Shown: positions 1 through 7,661 of the stretch, in pieces | Layout of the letters: every line of letters begins with the position of its first letter | How positions within the stretch are numbered: position 1 is the stretch's first letter | Origin: UBA5189 sp035631615 | GTDB taxonomy: Bacteria > Chloroflexota > Limnocylindria > Limnocylindrales > CSP1-4 | Assembly: GCA_035631615.1 (NCBI GenBank) | Contig: DASQIK010000022.1 | Coordinates: 1 to 30,439 of the forward strand | Direction: 5' to 3' | DNA length: 30,439 bases | Position numbers and translations under genes: made by a program | Notes under the pieces: generated by a model | Told to the model about the DNA's origin: nothing | The model's input: the letters and a program-made list of their open reading frames with translations, nothing else | The model's database searches: none

Positions 1-1116
1 GATACGGGCGCCAAGGCCGGCCATGGCGCCGCGCCCGTCATCTCGGCGGTGGAGCGGCAGCTCCGTCGCGGAATCACCACGATGCTCCCGACCGAGGACG
101 CCGCCTGGGTCGGCGAGGAGCTCACCCGTCGCTTCGGGCTGCCGTCGTGGCAGTTCACCCTGACCGCGACCGACGCCAACCGCTTCTCCCTCCGCATCGC
201 GCGCGCGATCACGGGGCGGCCGCTGGTGGCAGTCCACGAGTACTGCTACCACGGCTCCGTCGACGAGACGTTCGCCGTCCTCGACCAGGAAGGTCGCGTG
301 GTTGCGCGGCGCGGCAACCTCGGCCCGGCGGTCGATCCGGCGGTCACGACGCGGGTGGTCCCGTTCAACGACCTCGATGCCCTCGACCAGGCGCTGGCCG
401 ACGGACAGGTCGCCGCGCTCCTGATCGAGCCGGCACTGACCAACGTGGGCATCGTCCTGCCCGATCCCGGCTACCTGGAGGGCGTCCGTGAGGTCACGCG
501 CCGCCACGGCACGATCCTGATCCACGACGAGACCCACACGATCTGCGCCGGACCCGGTGGCGTGACCGGCACCCGCGGCCTCTCGCCGGACATGCTGGTC
601 ATCGGCAAGACGATCGGCGGCGGCATCCCCGTGGCGACGTACGGGATGACCGCCGAGGTCGCGGATCGCGTCCGGGCGGCGGTGCCCATCGAGGATTCCG
701 ACGTCGGCGGGATCGGCGGCACGCTCGCCGGTTATGCGCTGTCGATGGCCGCGACGCGCGCGGCGCTGGGCGAGGTGCTCACCGAAGCGGCGTTCGAGGG
801 GATGCTCCCGCTTGCGGAACGCTGGGAACGCGGCGTCAACGACGCGATCGCCCGCCACGGTGCGCCCTGGAGCGTGACCCGGCTCGGCGCGCGCGCCGAA
901 TACCACTTCATGCCCGACCCGCCACGCAACGGTGCGGACCAGATCGCGCATGCCGACCCGGAGCTGGAGCGGCTGCTCCACCTGTGGGTCATGAACCGCG
1001 GCGTCCTCATGACCCCGTTCCACAACATGGCCCTCATGTCGCCGGCGACGACCTCCGCCGACGTCGATCGCCACACGGCTGCCTTCGACGAGGCGCTCGC
1101 GGCGCTGTTCGAGTAG
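1..1116 (+). CDS. PLP-dependent class III aminotransferase, 5'-partial
   Basis: The frame is open from base 1 and the first codons already match the family (GHGAAPVISAVERQL resembles the conserved GH..P.v..Av..Ql), so the true start lies before the window; the GTG at 49 is internal. The class III (glutamate-1-semialdehyde aminomutase/omega-aminotransferase) fold shows as IEPALTNVGIVLPDPGYL, then HDETHTICAGPGG with the PLP-ring Asp, then MLVIGKTIGGGIP with the Schiff-base Lys. The DETHT motif replaces the more usual DEV-type sequence, marking a side branch of the family. It transfers amino groups using PLP in the cytosol; the substrate cannot be read from sequence. An MFS transporter follows 40 nt later on the same strand, so transport and transamination of one compound is possible but only inferred. 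Family confident, substrate unknown. Confidence 0.88.
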   Translation, partial: DTGAKAGHGAAPVISAVERQLRRGITTMLPTEDAAWVGEELTRRFGLPSWQFTLTATDANRFSLRIARAITGRPLVAVHEYCYHGSVDETFAVLDQEGRVVARRGNLGPAVDPAVTTRVVPFNDLDALDQALADGQVAALLIEPALTNVGIVLPDPGYLEGVREVTRRHGTILIHDETHTICAGPGGVTGTRGLSPDMLVIGKTIGGGIPVATYGMTAEVADRVRAAVPIEDSDVGGIGGTLAGYALSMAATRAALGEVLTEAAFEGMLPLAERWERGVNDAIARHGAPWSVTRLGARAEYHFMPDPPRNGADQIAHADPELERLLHLWVMNRGVLMTPFHNMALMSPATTSADVDRHTAAFDEALAALFE

Positions 1117-1144
1117 CCGGCCGTCCCGGTGCCGATGGCGTCCC

Positions 1145-1150
1145 TATGAT
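1145..1150 (+). promoter_or_regulatory. -10 box of the MFS gene (TATGAT)
   Basis: TATGAT ends 6 nt before the ATG at 1157, with no Shine-Dalgarno in between. A start point about 7 nt downstream of a -10 box would put the RNA 5' end on the start codon, so a leaderless transcript is inferred. No good -35 is visible. Confidence 0.5.
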
Positions 1151-1156
1151 CCCGTG

Positions 1157-2431
1157 ATGGCCGTCCTCGCCCACGAAGCCGCGCATCTCGACGGGCCGAC
1201 CCTCGACCGGGCGCGCCTGCGATCGCGGATCGCCCTGTTCCTCGGCGTCGCCGTGGGCAGCACGGGCTACATCGCGGCGGTGACCGTCGCGTCGATCGTG
1301 GCCAAGGACCTGCTCGGCGACGTGACCCTCGCGGGCGTGCCGAGCGCAACCGTCGTGCTTGGTGCGGCCGCGGGCGCCGTCCTGCTCTCCGGGATCATGG
1401 CGCGGCGCGGGCGGCGCATGGGCCTGACGATCGGCTACCTGGTCGCCGTCCTCGGGGCGCTCGTGGCGACGTTGGCGGTGATCGTCCGCTCGTTCCCGCT
1501 GCTGATCGTCGGCACGTTCCTGATCGGCTTCGGCAACTCGGCGAACAACCTGTCGCGGTACGCGGCCGCCGACCTGGTGCCGACGAAGCGGCGGCCCGTC
1601 GCGATCGGCCTCGTGGTCTGGGCGGCAACGATCGGCGGCGTCGTCGGGCCGTGGCTCGTGCCGCTGGCCCAGGGTGTCGCAACCGGGCTCGGGCTGCCGC
1701 CCCTGGCGGGCCCATACCTCGTGCCGGTGGTCTTCGTCGCGATCGCCGCCGCGCTCTCGTTCATCCTCCTGCGGCCGGATCCGTTCGCCCTCGCGGATGA
1801 GTCGGCGGCACGGGACGAGGCGCCCGAGTCGCGCGTGCCCATCCGGACGATCCTCACCCGACCGATCGTGCTCGCCGCGATCGTCGCGCTCGTCGGCGGC
1901 CAGGCAACGATGACCCTGATCATGACGATGACGCCGCTCCACCTGACCGACCATGGCCACGGGCTGGGGACGGTCGGGCTCGTGATCAGCGGCCACGTCG
2001 CCGGCATGTTCGCGCTCGCCCCGGTGTCCGGTTGGCTGACCCAGCGCTTCGGCTCGGTCCGCACGATCTTCCTCGGCGCCGGCGTGCTCATGGGCGCGTC
2101 CGCGCTTGCGGCGCTGTCCCCGCCGGAGAGCGACACGCTCCTGTTCGTCGCGCTCTTCCTCCTCGGCTTCGGCTGGAATCTGGGGTTCGTCGCCGGGAGC
2201 ACGCTGCTGTCGTCCGGGGTGTCGCTCGCCGAGCGCGCCCGCGTGCAGGGCGCCGCTGACGCCGTGATCTGGTCGACCTCGGCGGTCGCGAGCGTCGGCT
2301 CGAGCCTCGTCGTCGCCGCCGCCGGCTACACGACGTTGGGACTGCTCGGGGTGGTGATCGTCATCGGTCCCGCCGCGCTCCTGCTTCGCCGGCGCAACCT
2401 GATCGCGACGGCCACCGCCGCGGCCGGCTAG
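1157..2431 (+). CDS. MFS transporter
   Basis: A 424-residue integral membrane protein of Major Facilitator size with about twelve hydrophobic segments. The first is near residues 25-45 and the last ends in an Arg-rich tail. A basic loop (MARRGRRMG) lies between TM2 and TM3, where MFS proteins carry their G-x-x-x-D-R-x-G-R-R-like motif. A central hydrophilic loop (residues about 215-235, DESAARDEAPESR) separates the two six-helix halves. It would move a small solute across the cytoplasmic membrane, probably by proton antiport; drug or metabolite export is a family-level guess. ATG 1157 was chosen over GTG 1154 because of the TATGAT box just upstream. Its stop TAG overlaps the stop of the convergent M20 gene in the four bases CTAG. 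Substrate unknown. Confidence 0.85.
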   Translation: MAVLAHEAAHLDGPTLDRARLRSRIALFLGVAVGSTGYIAAVTVASIVAKDLLGDVTLAGVPSATVVLGAAAGAVLLSGIMARRGRRMGLTIGYLVAVLGALVATLAVIVRSFPLLIVGTFLIGFGNSANNLSRYAAADLVPTKRRPVAIGLVVWAATIGGVVGPWLVPLAQGVATGLGLPPLAGPYLVPVVFVAIAAALSFILLRPDPFALADESAARDEAPESRVPIRTILTRPIVLAAIVALVGGQATMTLIMTMTPLHLTDHGHGLGTVGLVISGHVAGMFALAPVSGWLTQRFGSVRTIFLGAGVLMGASALAALSPPESDTLLFVALFLLGFGWNLGFVAGSTLLSSGVSLAERARVQGAADAVIWSTSAVASVGSSLVVAAAGYTTLGLLGVVIVIGPAALLLRRRNLIATATAAAG

Positions 2432-3714
2432 GAGCTGACCAGCTCCCGAACGAGCCACGCGGCCAGGGTCCGCGCGCAGGCGGCGACGTCGTCGACGGAG
2501 ACCCACTCGTCCGCAGCATGGGCAACGCGCTTGTCGCCGGGCCCGAAGATGACCGTCGGCGTGCCGCCCTCGTGGACGAGCAGCCGCATGTCGGCGCCGT
2601 ACGGCTCGCCGGTCAGCGGCGGCTCGTGGCCGAGGACGGCTGCCGCGACCGCCGCGAGGCCCACCGGCAGCGGATGGTCCGCCCGCACCTGGGCCGAGGA
2701 GAACTTGCCGCCGGTCAGCTCGACGGTTGCGGGGTAGTCGCGGAGGAACGGGTCGGACTCGTTGGCGTCGTCGATGCAGCGGAGCAGGTCGCGCTCCGCG
2801 TCGCGCCAGGTCTGGCCGAGCTTGACGCCGTACCGACCCTCGGCCTCGAGGCGGTCGATGACGCTCGACGCCCACGCCCCACCCGAGACCTTGCCGATGA
2901 TCGTCGCGTACGGCAGGCCGTGGACCGTCATGAGCGGGTCGGTCTCGGCGGCGTTGCGCGCCGTCTCGTCGGCTTCGAGGGCGCGGACGAGCGTCTGGAG
3001 GTTGTCGAGCGCGGAGATCCCCTCGCGCCGAACGGAGGCATGTGCGGCGCGGCCCGGGACCGTGAGCCTGAACGTGATGGCACCCGCGTGCGCGATCACG
3101 ATCTCGAGGTCGGTGGGCTCGGTGATGATCGCCACGTCGCCGGTCACGCCGGCCCGAATCGCGGCGAGCATGCCCTGGCCACCGTCCTCCTCGGACGGAA
3201 CGCTCGCGACGAGGATCTCACCCTCGAGACGATCCTCGAGACCGGCGGCCGTGACCGCCCGGACCGCGCCGAGGATCGATGCGACGCCACCTTTCATGTC
3301 GACCGCGCCCCGCCCGTAGACCCGGTCGCCCGCGCGTTCGGCAGCCCACGGCTCGTGCGTCCACGTCGCGCGATCCCCGACGGGCACGACGTCGACGTGC
3401 CCCACGAGCACCACCCGTCGCCCGCCGGGCCGTCCGACCCTGCCGAGGACGATCGGCAGCCGGTCGCGCGGCATCTCGTCGCCCGGCCAGTTGGGATCGC
3501 GACGCACGGCCGCGGGGTCAGGCTCGAGCCGCTCGACCCGGGCGCCCGCCTCGCCCAGCAGCCTCGCCACGACGTCCTGGACGGCGCCCTCGTCACCGGT
3601 GACACTCGGTACGCGGACCAGCTCCCCGACGGCGGCGCCAATCCACGCCGCGTCCACGGCATCCGCGGCGCGGCGCTCGAGGTCGCGGAGCGGCGGAAGG
3701 TCGATGGCCGTCAA
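2428..3714 (-). CDS. M20 family metallohydrolase (ArgE/DapE-like deacylase)
   Basis: A 428-residue zinc hydrolase that cleaves an amide (N-acyl amino acid or peptide) in the cytosol. The M20 metal and catalytic set is complete: LVGHVDVVP (His about 106 and catalytic Asp), RGAVDMKGG (bridging Asp), VPSEEDGGQG (general base Glu plus ligand), IITEPTDLEI (Glu ligand) and RVAHAADEWV (C-terminal His). The dimerisation lid lies in the middle (AHAGAITFRLTVPGRAAHAS). The start is taken as TTG at 3714 because it overlaps the upstream stop as TTGA; no ATG or GTG fits between that stop and the conserved domain. Last gene of a three-gene leftward operon with the amidinohydrolase and class V enzyme. It may remove an acyl group from a guanidino or amino acid intermediate, which is inference. 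ArgE and DapE activity cannot be told apart here. Confidence 0.88.
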   Translation of the reverse strand: MTAIDLPPLRDLERRAADAVDAAWIGAAVGELVRVPSVTGDEGAVQDVVARLLGEAGARVERLEPDPAAVRRDPNWPGDEMPRDRLPIVLGRVGRPGGRRVVLVGHVDVVPVGDRATWTHEPWAAERAGDRVYGRGAVDMKGGVASILGAVRAVTAAGLEDRLEGEILVASVPSEEDGGQGMLAAIRAGVTGDVAIITEPTDLEIVIAHAGAITFRLTVPGRAAHASVRREGISALDNLQTLVRALEADETARNAAETDPLMTVHGLPYATIIGKVSGGAWASSVIDRLEAEGRYGVKLGQTWRDAERDLLRCIDDANESDPFLRDYPATVELTGGKFSSAQVRADHPLPVGLAAVAAAVLGHEPPLTGEPYGADMRLLVHEGGTPTVIFGPGDKRVAHAADEWVSVDDVAACARTLAAWLVRELVSS

Positions 3715-4598
3715 CCCCGCAGGATCGGCCGGGTCATGCACGTCGGGCCGCCGGAGCCGTTCATGCCGATCTCGGACGCCGCATACGGGTGGACCTCGAC
3801 GCCGGCCGCGGCCAGCGCGGCGGCGGTCCGCGGATTGCCCTCCACCACGATGGCGATCCCCGGTCGAACGGCGAGCACGTTGCAGCCGAGGGTCGGGTAC
3901 TCTTCCTCGGGCACCTCGATGAGCCGGTAGCGCAGATCCCGGAGCAGCTGCCACAGCCCGACGGGCAGCAGCGGCGGAAACACCACGGCGAGGTCGTCCG
4001 CGATCGGGCTGATCACGGACATCAGGTGGACCAGCTCGACCGGGCCCCTCCAGTACGGCACGTCGAAGATCCGCACGTCACCGCCGACAAGCGCAGCCAG
4101 CTGGTCCGCGCCGGCCTGGTTCGTGCGTAGCGTGCGCCCGATGCAGAACAGGTCCGGCCGCAGCCAGAACGTGTCGCCGCCCTCGATCGTGCCCGGTGCC
4201 TCGATCCGCCCCACGGTCGGGATGCCGGTGGCGAGCGTCCACGCCTCGATCACCTCCGACTCGGGCACGCGATTGGGCTTGCCCGGCCGCAGCGGGATCG
4301 CGCCGAGATCGGTGACGATCAGCGGGTCGTACGTGTACACGAGGTCGGGGCTGTCGATCTCCGCATCGAGCAGGTGCACGGTCGTCCCGAGCGACGCCAG
4401 GAGGTCCGCGAAGGCCGCGTGCTCGCGCTTCGCGACGTCGAGGTTGGCTGGGTGGAGGAAGCCGTACGCCGGATCCTCGAATGCCCGCCCGAACGCAGGG
4501 CCGGGCGCCTTGAGGAGCGCGCTCCGCAGCCGCGCGACGTTGCTCTGGCCCCCGAACGCCAGAGTGGCGGTCGAGGGAGGCGCCGCCGTCTCGCTCAC
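3711..4598 (-). CDS. Dimethylarginine dimethylaminohydrolase-like amidinohydrolase
   Basis: A 295-residue member of the guanidino-modifying (amidinotransferase/DDAH/arginine deiminase) pentein superfamily. The expected catalytic residues are all visible: Asp about 91 in VYTYDP (guanidine binding), Glu about 139 in TIEGGDTFWL, His about 191 in ELVHLMSVISP, and the nucleophile Cys about 287 in GPTCMTRPIL. These enzymes attack the guanidinium carbon through a Cys-thiouronium intermediate; DDAH turns N-methylarginines into citrulline plus methylamine. Length fits DDAH-type rather than the longer arginine deiminases. The GTG start at 4598 overlaps the upstream TGA as GTGA, and its own stop overlaps the next start as TTGA, so the three genes look translationally coupled. 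The fold and chemistry are well supported; the exact substrate (methylarginine, agmatine-like or other) is not. Confidence 0.85.
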   Translation of the reverse strand: MSETAAPPSTATLAFGGQSNVARLRSALLKAPGPAFGRAFEDPAYGFLHPANLDVAKREHAAFADLLASLGTTVHLLDAEIDSPDLVYTYDPLIVTDLGAIPLRPGKPNRVPESEVIEAWTLATGIPTVGRIEAPGTIEGGDTFWLRPDLFCIGRTLRTNQAGADQLAALVGGDVRIFDVPYWRGPVELVHLMSVISPIADDLAVVFPPLLPVGLWQLLRDLRYRLIEVPEEEYPTLGCNVLAVRPGIAIVVEGNPRTAAALAAAGVEVHPYAASEIGMNGSGGPTCMTRPILRG

Positions 4599-5848
4599 CG
4601 CGGCGCTGCCGAGGCGGCGATCTCCGCGAGCTCGCCGGCCAGACGATCGATCTCGGCGCGCGTGTTGTAGTGCGTCACGCCGATGCGAATCACGCCGTCG
4701 GGCGAGAGCCCGAGCCGCTCGATGAGGCCGGTCGCGTAGAAGTCGCCATCCCAGACCGCGATGCCGCGAGCGCCGAGCCGCTCGGCCGCATCGCGGGGCG
4801 TGATCCCATCGATCGTGATCGCCGCGGTCGGGGTCCGGCGCTCGACGTCTGCGTCGGCCGTCAGGCCGACGATCGAGACGCCGTCGATGGCGCCCAGGCG
4901 TGCCGCCAGGTGTCGGTAGAGCTCCGTTTCGTACGCTCGAATCGCGCGCATGCCGGCAAGTACGCGGGCGCGGCGGGAACCGGTGACAGCAGCGCTGCCA
5001 TACCGGACGCCGACGTCGGCCAGGTACTCGATCGCGGCCACGGCGCCGGCGTACCCCTCGAAGTTGCCGGTCCCTGTCTCGAACCGGTGCGAAGCCGGGC
5101 GGACCTTGTATGCGGGCAGGCCGTCCGCGATCTCGCGGCGGGCGTAGACCGCGCCGACGTGCGGGCCGAAGAACTTGTACACGGAGCAGGCGACGAAGTC
5201 GGCGTCGACGGCACGCGCGTCGAGCGGGAGGTGCGGCGCCGCGTGGACGGCGTCCACGAACAGCCACGCCCCGGCGGCGTGCGCGCGCTTTGCGACCTCC
5301 GCGATCGGGTTGATCGTCCCGACCGCATTCGAGGCCCAGCCGACGGCGACAAGCCTGGTCCGCTCGTTCAGGAGGGGCTCGAGCTCCTCGAGGCGGAGCG
5401 TGCAGTCGGCGAGATTCGGCTCCCAGGTGCGCACGATGACCTCGCTGTCGCGGGCGGCCGCGATCCACGGATCGACATTGGCCTGGTGATCGAGCCCGGA
5501 CACGACGATCTCGTCGCCCGGCCGCAGGGCCGCCGCGATCGACCGCGACATGTGGAAGGTCAGCGTGGTCATGTTCGGGCCGAGGGCGATCTCGTCCGCG
5601 TCGACCCCGAGCAGGTCCGCGATCGCCGCGTGGGCGTCATCGGCGATCGCGTCGGACCGGCGCGAGGTCGGGAACAGGCCGCCATGGTTCGCATTCGATT
5701 CGCGGTAGTAGCGCGACACGGCGTCGATCACCGAGTCCGGGACCTGGGTGCCACCGGGCCCGTCGAAGAAGGCCATCGGGCGCCCGTCGTGGGTCAGGTC
5801 GAGGGCCGGGAATCGGGCCCGGATCGCGTCGACGTCGAACGTGGTCAT
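4595..5848 (-). CDS. Class V PLP enzyme, cysteine-desulfurase-like
   Basis: A 417-residue fold-type I PLP enzyme of the class V aminotransferase group. The opening FFDGPGGTQVPDSV is typical of the VC1184/TIGR01976 'cysteine desulfurase-like' family. PLP residues: His about 121 in GLDHQAN, Asp about 199 and His 202 in FVDAVHAAPH, and the Schiff-base Lys about 225 in SVYKFFGPH. No isc or suf scaffold gene lies nearby, so a role in Fe-S assembly is not supported; an amino acid lyase or aminotransferase role within this operon is as likely. The ATG at 5848 has a TAGCAT -10 box ending 8 nt upstream and no Shine-Dalgarno. First gene of the operon with the DDAH-like and M20 genes, divergent from marR, and its promoter abuts a 16-bp palindrome, so MarR control is inferred. 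Confidence 0.85.
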   Translation of the reverse strand: MTTFDVDAIRARFPALDLTHDGRPMAFFDGPGGTQVPDSVIDAVSRYYRESNANHGGLFPTSRRSDAIADDAHAAIADLLGVDADEIALGPNMTTLTFHMSRSIAAALRPGDEIVVSGLDHQANVDPWIAAARDSEVIVRTWEPNLADCTLRLEELEPLLNERTRLVAVGWASNAVGTINPIAEVAKRAHAAGAWLFVDAVHAAPHLPLDARAVDADFVACSVYKFFGPHVGAVYARREIADGLPAYKVRPASHRFETGTGNFEGYAGAVAAIEYLADVGVRYGSAAVTGSRRARVLAGMRAIRAYETELYRHLAARLGAIDGVSIVGLTADADVERRTPTAAITIDGITPRDAAERLGARGIAVWDGDFYATGLIERLGLSPDGVIRIGVTHYNTRAEIDRLAGELAEIAASAAPR

Positions 5849-5856
5849 GTCGCCGG

Positions 5857-5862
5857 ATGCTA
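5857..5862 (-). promoter_or_regulatory. -10 box of the class V operon (TAGCAT, minus strand)
   Basis: On the minus strand TAGCAT ends 8 nt before the ATG at 5848. The transcript is inferred to be leaderless or nearly so. The box touches the palindrome at 5862-5877, so a protein bound there would occupy the -10/-35 spacer. Confidence 0.5.
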
Positions 5863-5877
5863 GCCGTTCAAACGGCT
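5862..5877. promoter_or_regulatory. 16-bp palindrome, candidate MarR operator
   Basis: AGCCGTT-CA-AACGGCT is a perfect 7-bp inverted repeat with a 2-bp centre. It sits between two divergent genes, one of which encodes a MarR-family regulator. MarR proteins are dimers that commonly bind palindromes of about this length in their own divergent promoters. It abuts the -10 box of the leftward operon and lies 17 bp upstream of the candidate -35 of marR. Confidence 0.6.
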
Positions 5878-5894
5878 GGTGTTCCGGAGCGTCG

Positions 5895-5924
5895 TTGACC
5901 CCGCAACGAGTCGGGTCGTACGAT
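5895..5924 (+). promoter_or_regulatory. marR promoter (TTGACC, 18 bp, TACGAT)
   Basis: TTGACC at 5895-5900 and TACGAT at 5919-5924 are separated by 18 bp, close to the sigma-70 optimum. The ATG at 5934 starts 9 nt after the -10 box, leaving room for at most a few untranslated bases. This is the best complete -35/-10 pair I found in the window. Confidence 0.55.
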
Positions 5925-5933
5925 GGACCGGTC

Positions 5934-6425
5934 ATGCCGACCCTCGCAACCAGCCAGGTCCAGCCGCTCACGCCCCGCGATCCCCGCCTCGCGCCGTGGC
6001 GAGCCTTCGTGATGGCCCAGGCGCACGTCTCGCGCCGGCTCGACGAGGACCTGCGGGCCGAGCACGGACTGTCGCTCCAGGAATACGTGGCTCTGCTGAT
6101 CCTCGTCGAGGCTCCGGACCATCGGCTCCGGATGGGCCGCCTGGCCGAGCTGCTCACGCTGTCGAAGAGCGGTGCGACCCGCCTCATCGATCGCCTCGTC
6201 GATGACGGCCTCGTCGGTCGCGTGACGTGCTCCAGCGACCTGCGAGGTGCAGAGGCGGCCCTCACCGAGGCCGGCGTCGCCCGGCTGCGCACGGCCGCGC
6301 CGACGCACCTCCGCGGCATCGCCGAGTACTTCCTGTCCGCCATCGATGCCGAGGACATCCCGGTGGTCGAGCGGACGATGCGCGCCGTCGGCGATCGCGC
6401 CTGCGGAACCCGGGGTCGCGCCTGA
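5934..6425 (+). CDS. MarR family transcriptional regulator
   Basis: A 163-residue winged-helix regulator of normal MarR length. Helix 1 region WRAFVMAQAHVSRRLDEDLR (about 20-40) precedes LSLQEYVALLILVEAPDHRL (about 45-65). The recognition helix region is MGRLAELLTLSKSGATRLID (about 66-86), followed by the wing DDGLVGRVTCSSDLRGAEAAL, with the usual D-x-R-G in the wing. A C-terminal dimerisation helix follows. MarR proteins usually repress a divergent operon and release on binding a small ligand. Here the divergent operon encodes three enzymes of amino or guanidino metabolism, and a 16-bp palindrome lies between them. The ATG at 5934 fits the TACGAT box. Its stop overlaps the DUF72 start (CTGA). 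The ligand is unknown. Confidence 0.88.
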   Translation: MPTLATSQVQPLTPRDPRLAPWRAFVMAQAHVSRRLDEDLRAEHGLSLQEYVALLILVEAPDHRLRMGRLAELLTLSKSGATRLIDRLVDDGLVGRVTCSSDLRGAEAALTEAGVARLRTAAPTHLRGIAEYFLSAIDAEDIPVVERTMRAVGDRACGTRGRA

Positions 6426-7225
6426 CCGGTCGCGGACCGGGCCGCCTGCTCGTCGGGACGTCGGGCTTCGCCTACCCCGACTGGGCGCCCCGCTTCTACC
6501 CCGCGGGGACGCGGCCGACCGGCTTCCTTGCCGCGTACGCGCAGAGACTCCCGGCGCTGGAGCTCAATGCGACGTTCCGGCGCCGCCCGACGGCGTCGGC
6601 GATCGCCGGCTGGCTCCGCGCGACGCCGGTCGAGTTCCGGTTCGCCGTCAAGGCCCAGCGCGGCTCGGCGGTGCGGGCGCTGTGGGGCGCGCCAGAGGAG
6701 TCGATCGCCTGGCTCACCGAGCCCCTGCCTGCCTTCGGCGAGCGCCTCGGGGCCGTGCTGTTCCGCGTTCCCGCCGAGATCCGCCGCGACGGGCCCTGGG
6801 TTGGTGGCGATGTCGCGGTCGCGGACGCGCGACTCGCGGCATTCCTCACTGCCTGGCCGCGCGCGATCCCGCTCGTCGTCGAGCTGCAGGATCGGTCATG
6901 GCACGTCGACGAGACATTCGCCGCCCTCCGTGCTGCCGGCGCGACGCTGTGCACCACCGAGCTGCCGCCCGAGGGTGACGAGGGTGCTGTTGGCGATCCC
7001 ACCGCTGATCCCGAGCCGCCGTTCATCCGCAGGACCGGGTCGTTCCTCTACCTGCGCCTGCGCCGCCACGACTACTCGCCCGCCGCGCTGGATGCCTGGG
7101 CCGCACGGATCGAGCCGTTCCTTGCTGCCGGCGACGACGTCTACGCATTCTTCCGCCACGACGCGGTCGGGCGGGCCGGCGAGCTCGCCCTGGAGCTGCT
7201 CGGGCGCTTCGCCGACCCGCACTGA
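6422..7225 (+). CDS. DUF72 domain protein
   Basis: About 267 residues of the DUF72 (YecE-like) TIM-barrel family, whose biochemical role is not established. The signature start LLVGTSGFAYPDWAPRFYP lies close to the N terminus, followed by the family elements LELNATFRRRPT (a Y or N before the aromatic 'TF' element), FRFAVKAQR, GAVLFRVP, PLVVELQDRSW and FLYLRLRRHD, and a C-terminal DDVYAFFRHDAVGRAGELAL. No ATG, GTG or TTG codon is available between the end of marR and the conserved start. The only codon that overlaps the marR stop is CTG (CTGA), so a CTG start at 6422 is proposed; a start inside marR is the alternative. Cotranscribed with marR. Family sure, start unsure. Confidence 0.8.
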   Translation: MTGRGPGRLLVGTSGFAYPDWAPRFYPAGTRPTGFLAAYAQRLPALELNATFRRRPTASAIAGWLRATPVEFRFAVKAQRGSAVRALWGAPEESIAWLTEPLPAFGERLGAVLFRVPAEIRRDGPWVGGDVAVADARLAAFLTAWPRAIPLVVELQDRSWHVDETFAALRAAGATLCTTELPPEGDEGAVGDPTADPEPPFIRRTGSFLYLRLRRHDYSPAALDAWAARIEPFLAAGDDVYAFFRHDAVGRAGELALELLGRFADPH

Positions 7226-7238
7226 CCCGCGGGTCGAT

Positions 7239-7257
7239 CGGCACGCGAGACGTGCCG
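7239..7257. terminator. 7-bp stem hairpin between convergent genes
   Basis: CGGCACG-CGAGA-CGTGCCG forms a perfect 7-bp stem with a 5-nt loop in the 43-bp gap between the DUF72 stop and the cupin stop. There is no T-tract on either strand, so termination is inferred only from position and symmetry. Confidence 0.4.
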
Positions 7258-7268
7258 CCGAACGGTGC

Positions 7269-7637
7269 TCAGCCTGCGGCAGCTCCGTGCGGGCGGCCCT
7301 GCTGGTGATCCGCCCGGTGGGTGTACTCGGCAGGGCCGAAGACGACGAGCACGACGAGCTCCTCGTCGATCTCGTGGAACCGATGCTCGACGTCGGCGCC
7401 GACGAACACGCTCGAGCCGGGCCCCACCGCGTGATCCGCATCGCCGACCCTGATCCTGGCTCGCCCCGAGATCACGTGGTAGACCTCGTCCTCGGTGTGC
7501 GGGCTCTGCGGATCGGTGCCGCCGGCAGGGAGCACGTACAGCCCGACCGACAGGTCGTGGGTCCGGATGAACTCGTGATAGAGCCGGCCGGACGCCGCGC
7601 GAGCCTGCAACAGGTCGTCCAGCGAGAAGGCATCCAC
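7269..7637 (-). CDS. Cupin-domain protein
   Basis: A 122-residue single-domain cupin. Motif 1 is SPHTEDEVYHVISGRARIRVG (residues about 45-65), with the metal ligands His and Glu in H-T-E-D-E. Motif 2 is GSSVFVGADVEHRFHEI (about 75-92), with its His. These proteins form a small beta-barrel and often bind Fe, Mn or Zn; the reaction cannot be told. The GTG at 7637 is preferred over the ATG at 7655 because a minus-strand TAGGCT box ends 8 nt upstream of the GTG, as at other starts here, and the ATG would lie inside the promoter. Divergent from the PQQ-type dehydrogenase with overlapping -10 boxes, so the two may be expressed together. A sugar-related role would be a guess. Confidence 0.8.
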   Translation of the reverse strand: MDAFSLDDLLQARAASGRLYHEFIRTHDLSVGLYVLPAGGTDPQSPHTEDEVYHVISGRARIRVGDADHAVGPGSSVFVGADVEHRFHEIDEELVVLVVFGPAEYTHRADHQQGRPHGAAAG

Positions 7638-7645
7638 GGCACGGG

Positions 7646-7655
7646 AGCCTAGCAT
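7646..7655. promoter_or_regulatory. Overlapping divergent -10 boxes (bidirectional promoter)
   Basis: Plus-strand TAGCAT (7650-7655) ends 6 nt before the ATG at 7662. Minus-strand TAGGCT (7651-7646) ends 8 nt before the GTG at 7637. The boxes share the central TA, so both promoters use the same melted region. Confidence 0.55.
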
Positions 7656-7661
7656 CACGCG

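Noticed and set aside
49..51. GTG at 49 as the start of the aminotransferase
   Set aside because: The frame is open to base 1 and codons before 49 already match the conserved family N-terminal block.
1034..2875. A 613-codon open frame on the minus strand across the MFS gene
   Set aside because: Arg/Asp/Gly-rich antisense translation typical of GC-rich coding DNA; the plus strand has a well-formed MFS protein.
4595..5848. Assignment as the housekeeping cysteine desulfurase (IscS/SufS)
   Set aside because: The FFDGPGGTQ start and operon context fit a divergent family, and no isc or suf genes are adjacent.
7653..7655. ATG (minus strand) at 7655 as the cupin start
   Set aside because: It would place the start inside the -10 box; the GTG at 7637 has a box at the same spacing as the other genes.
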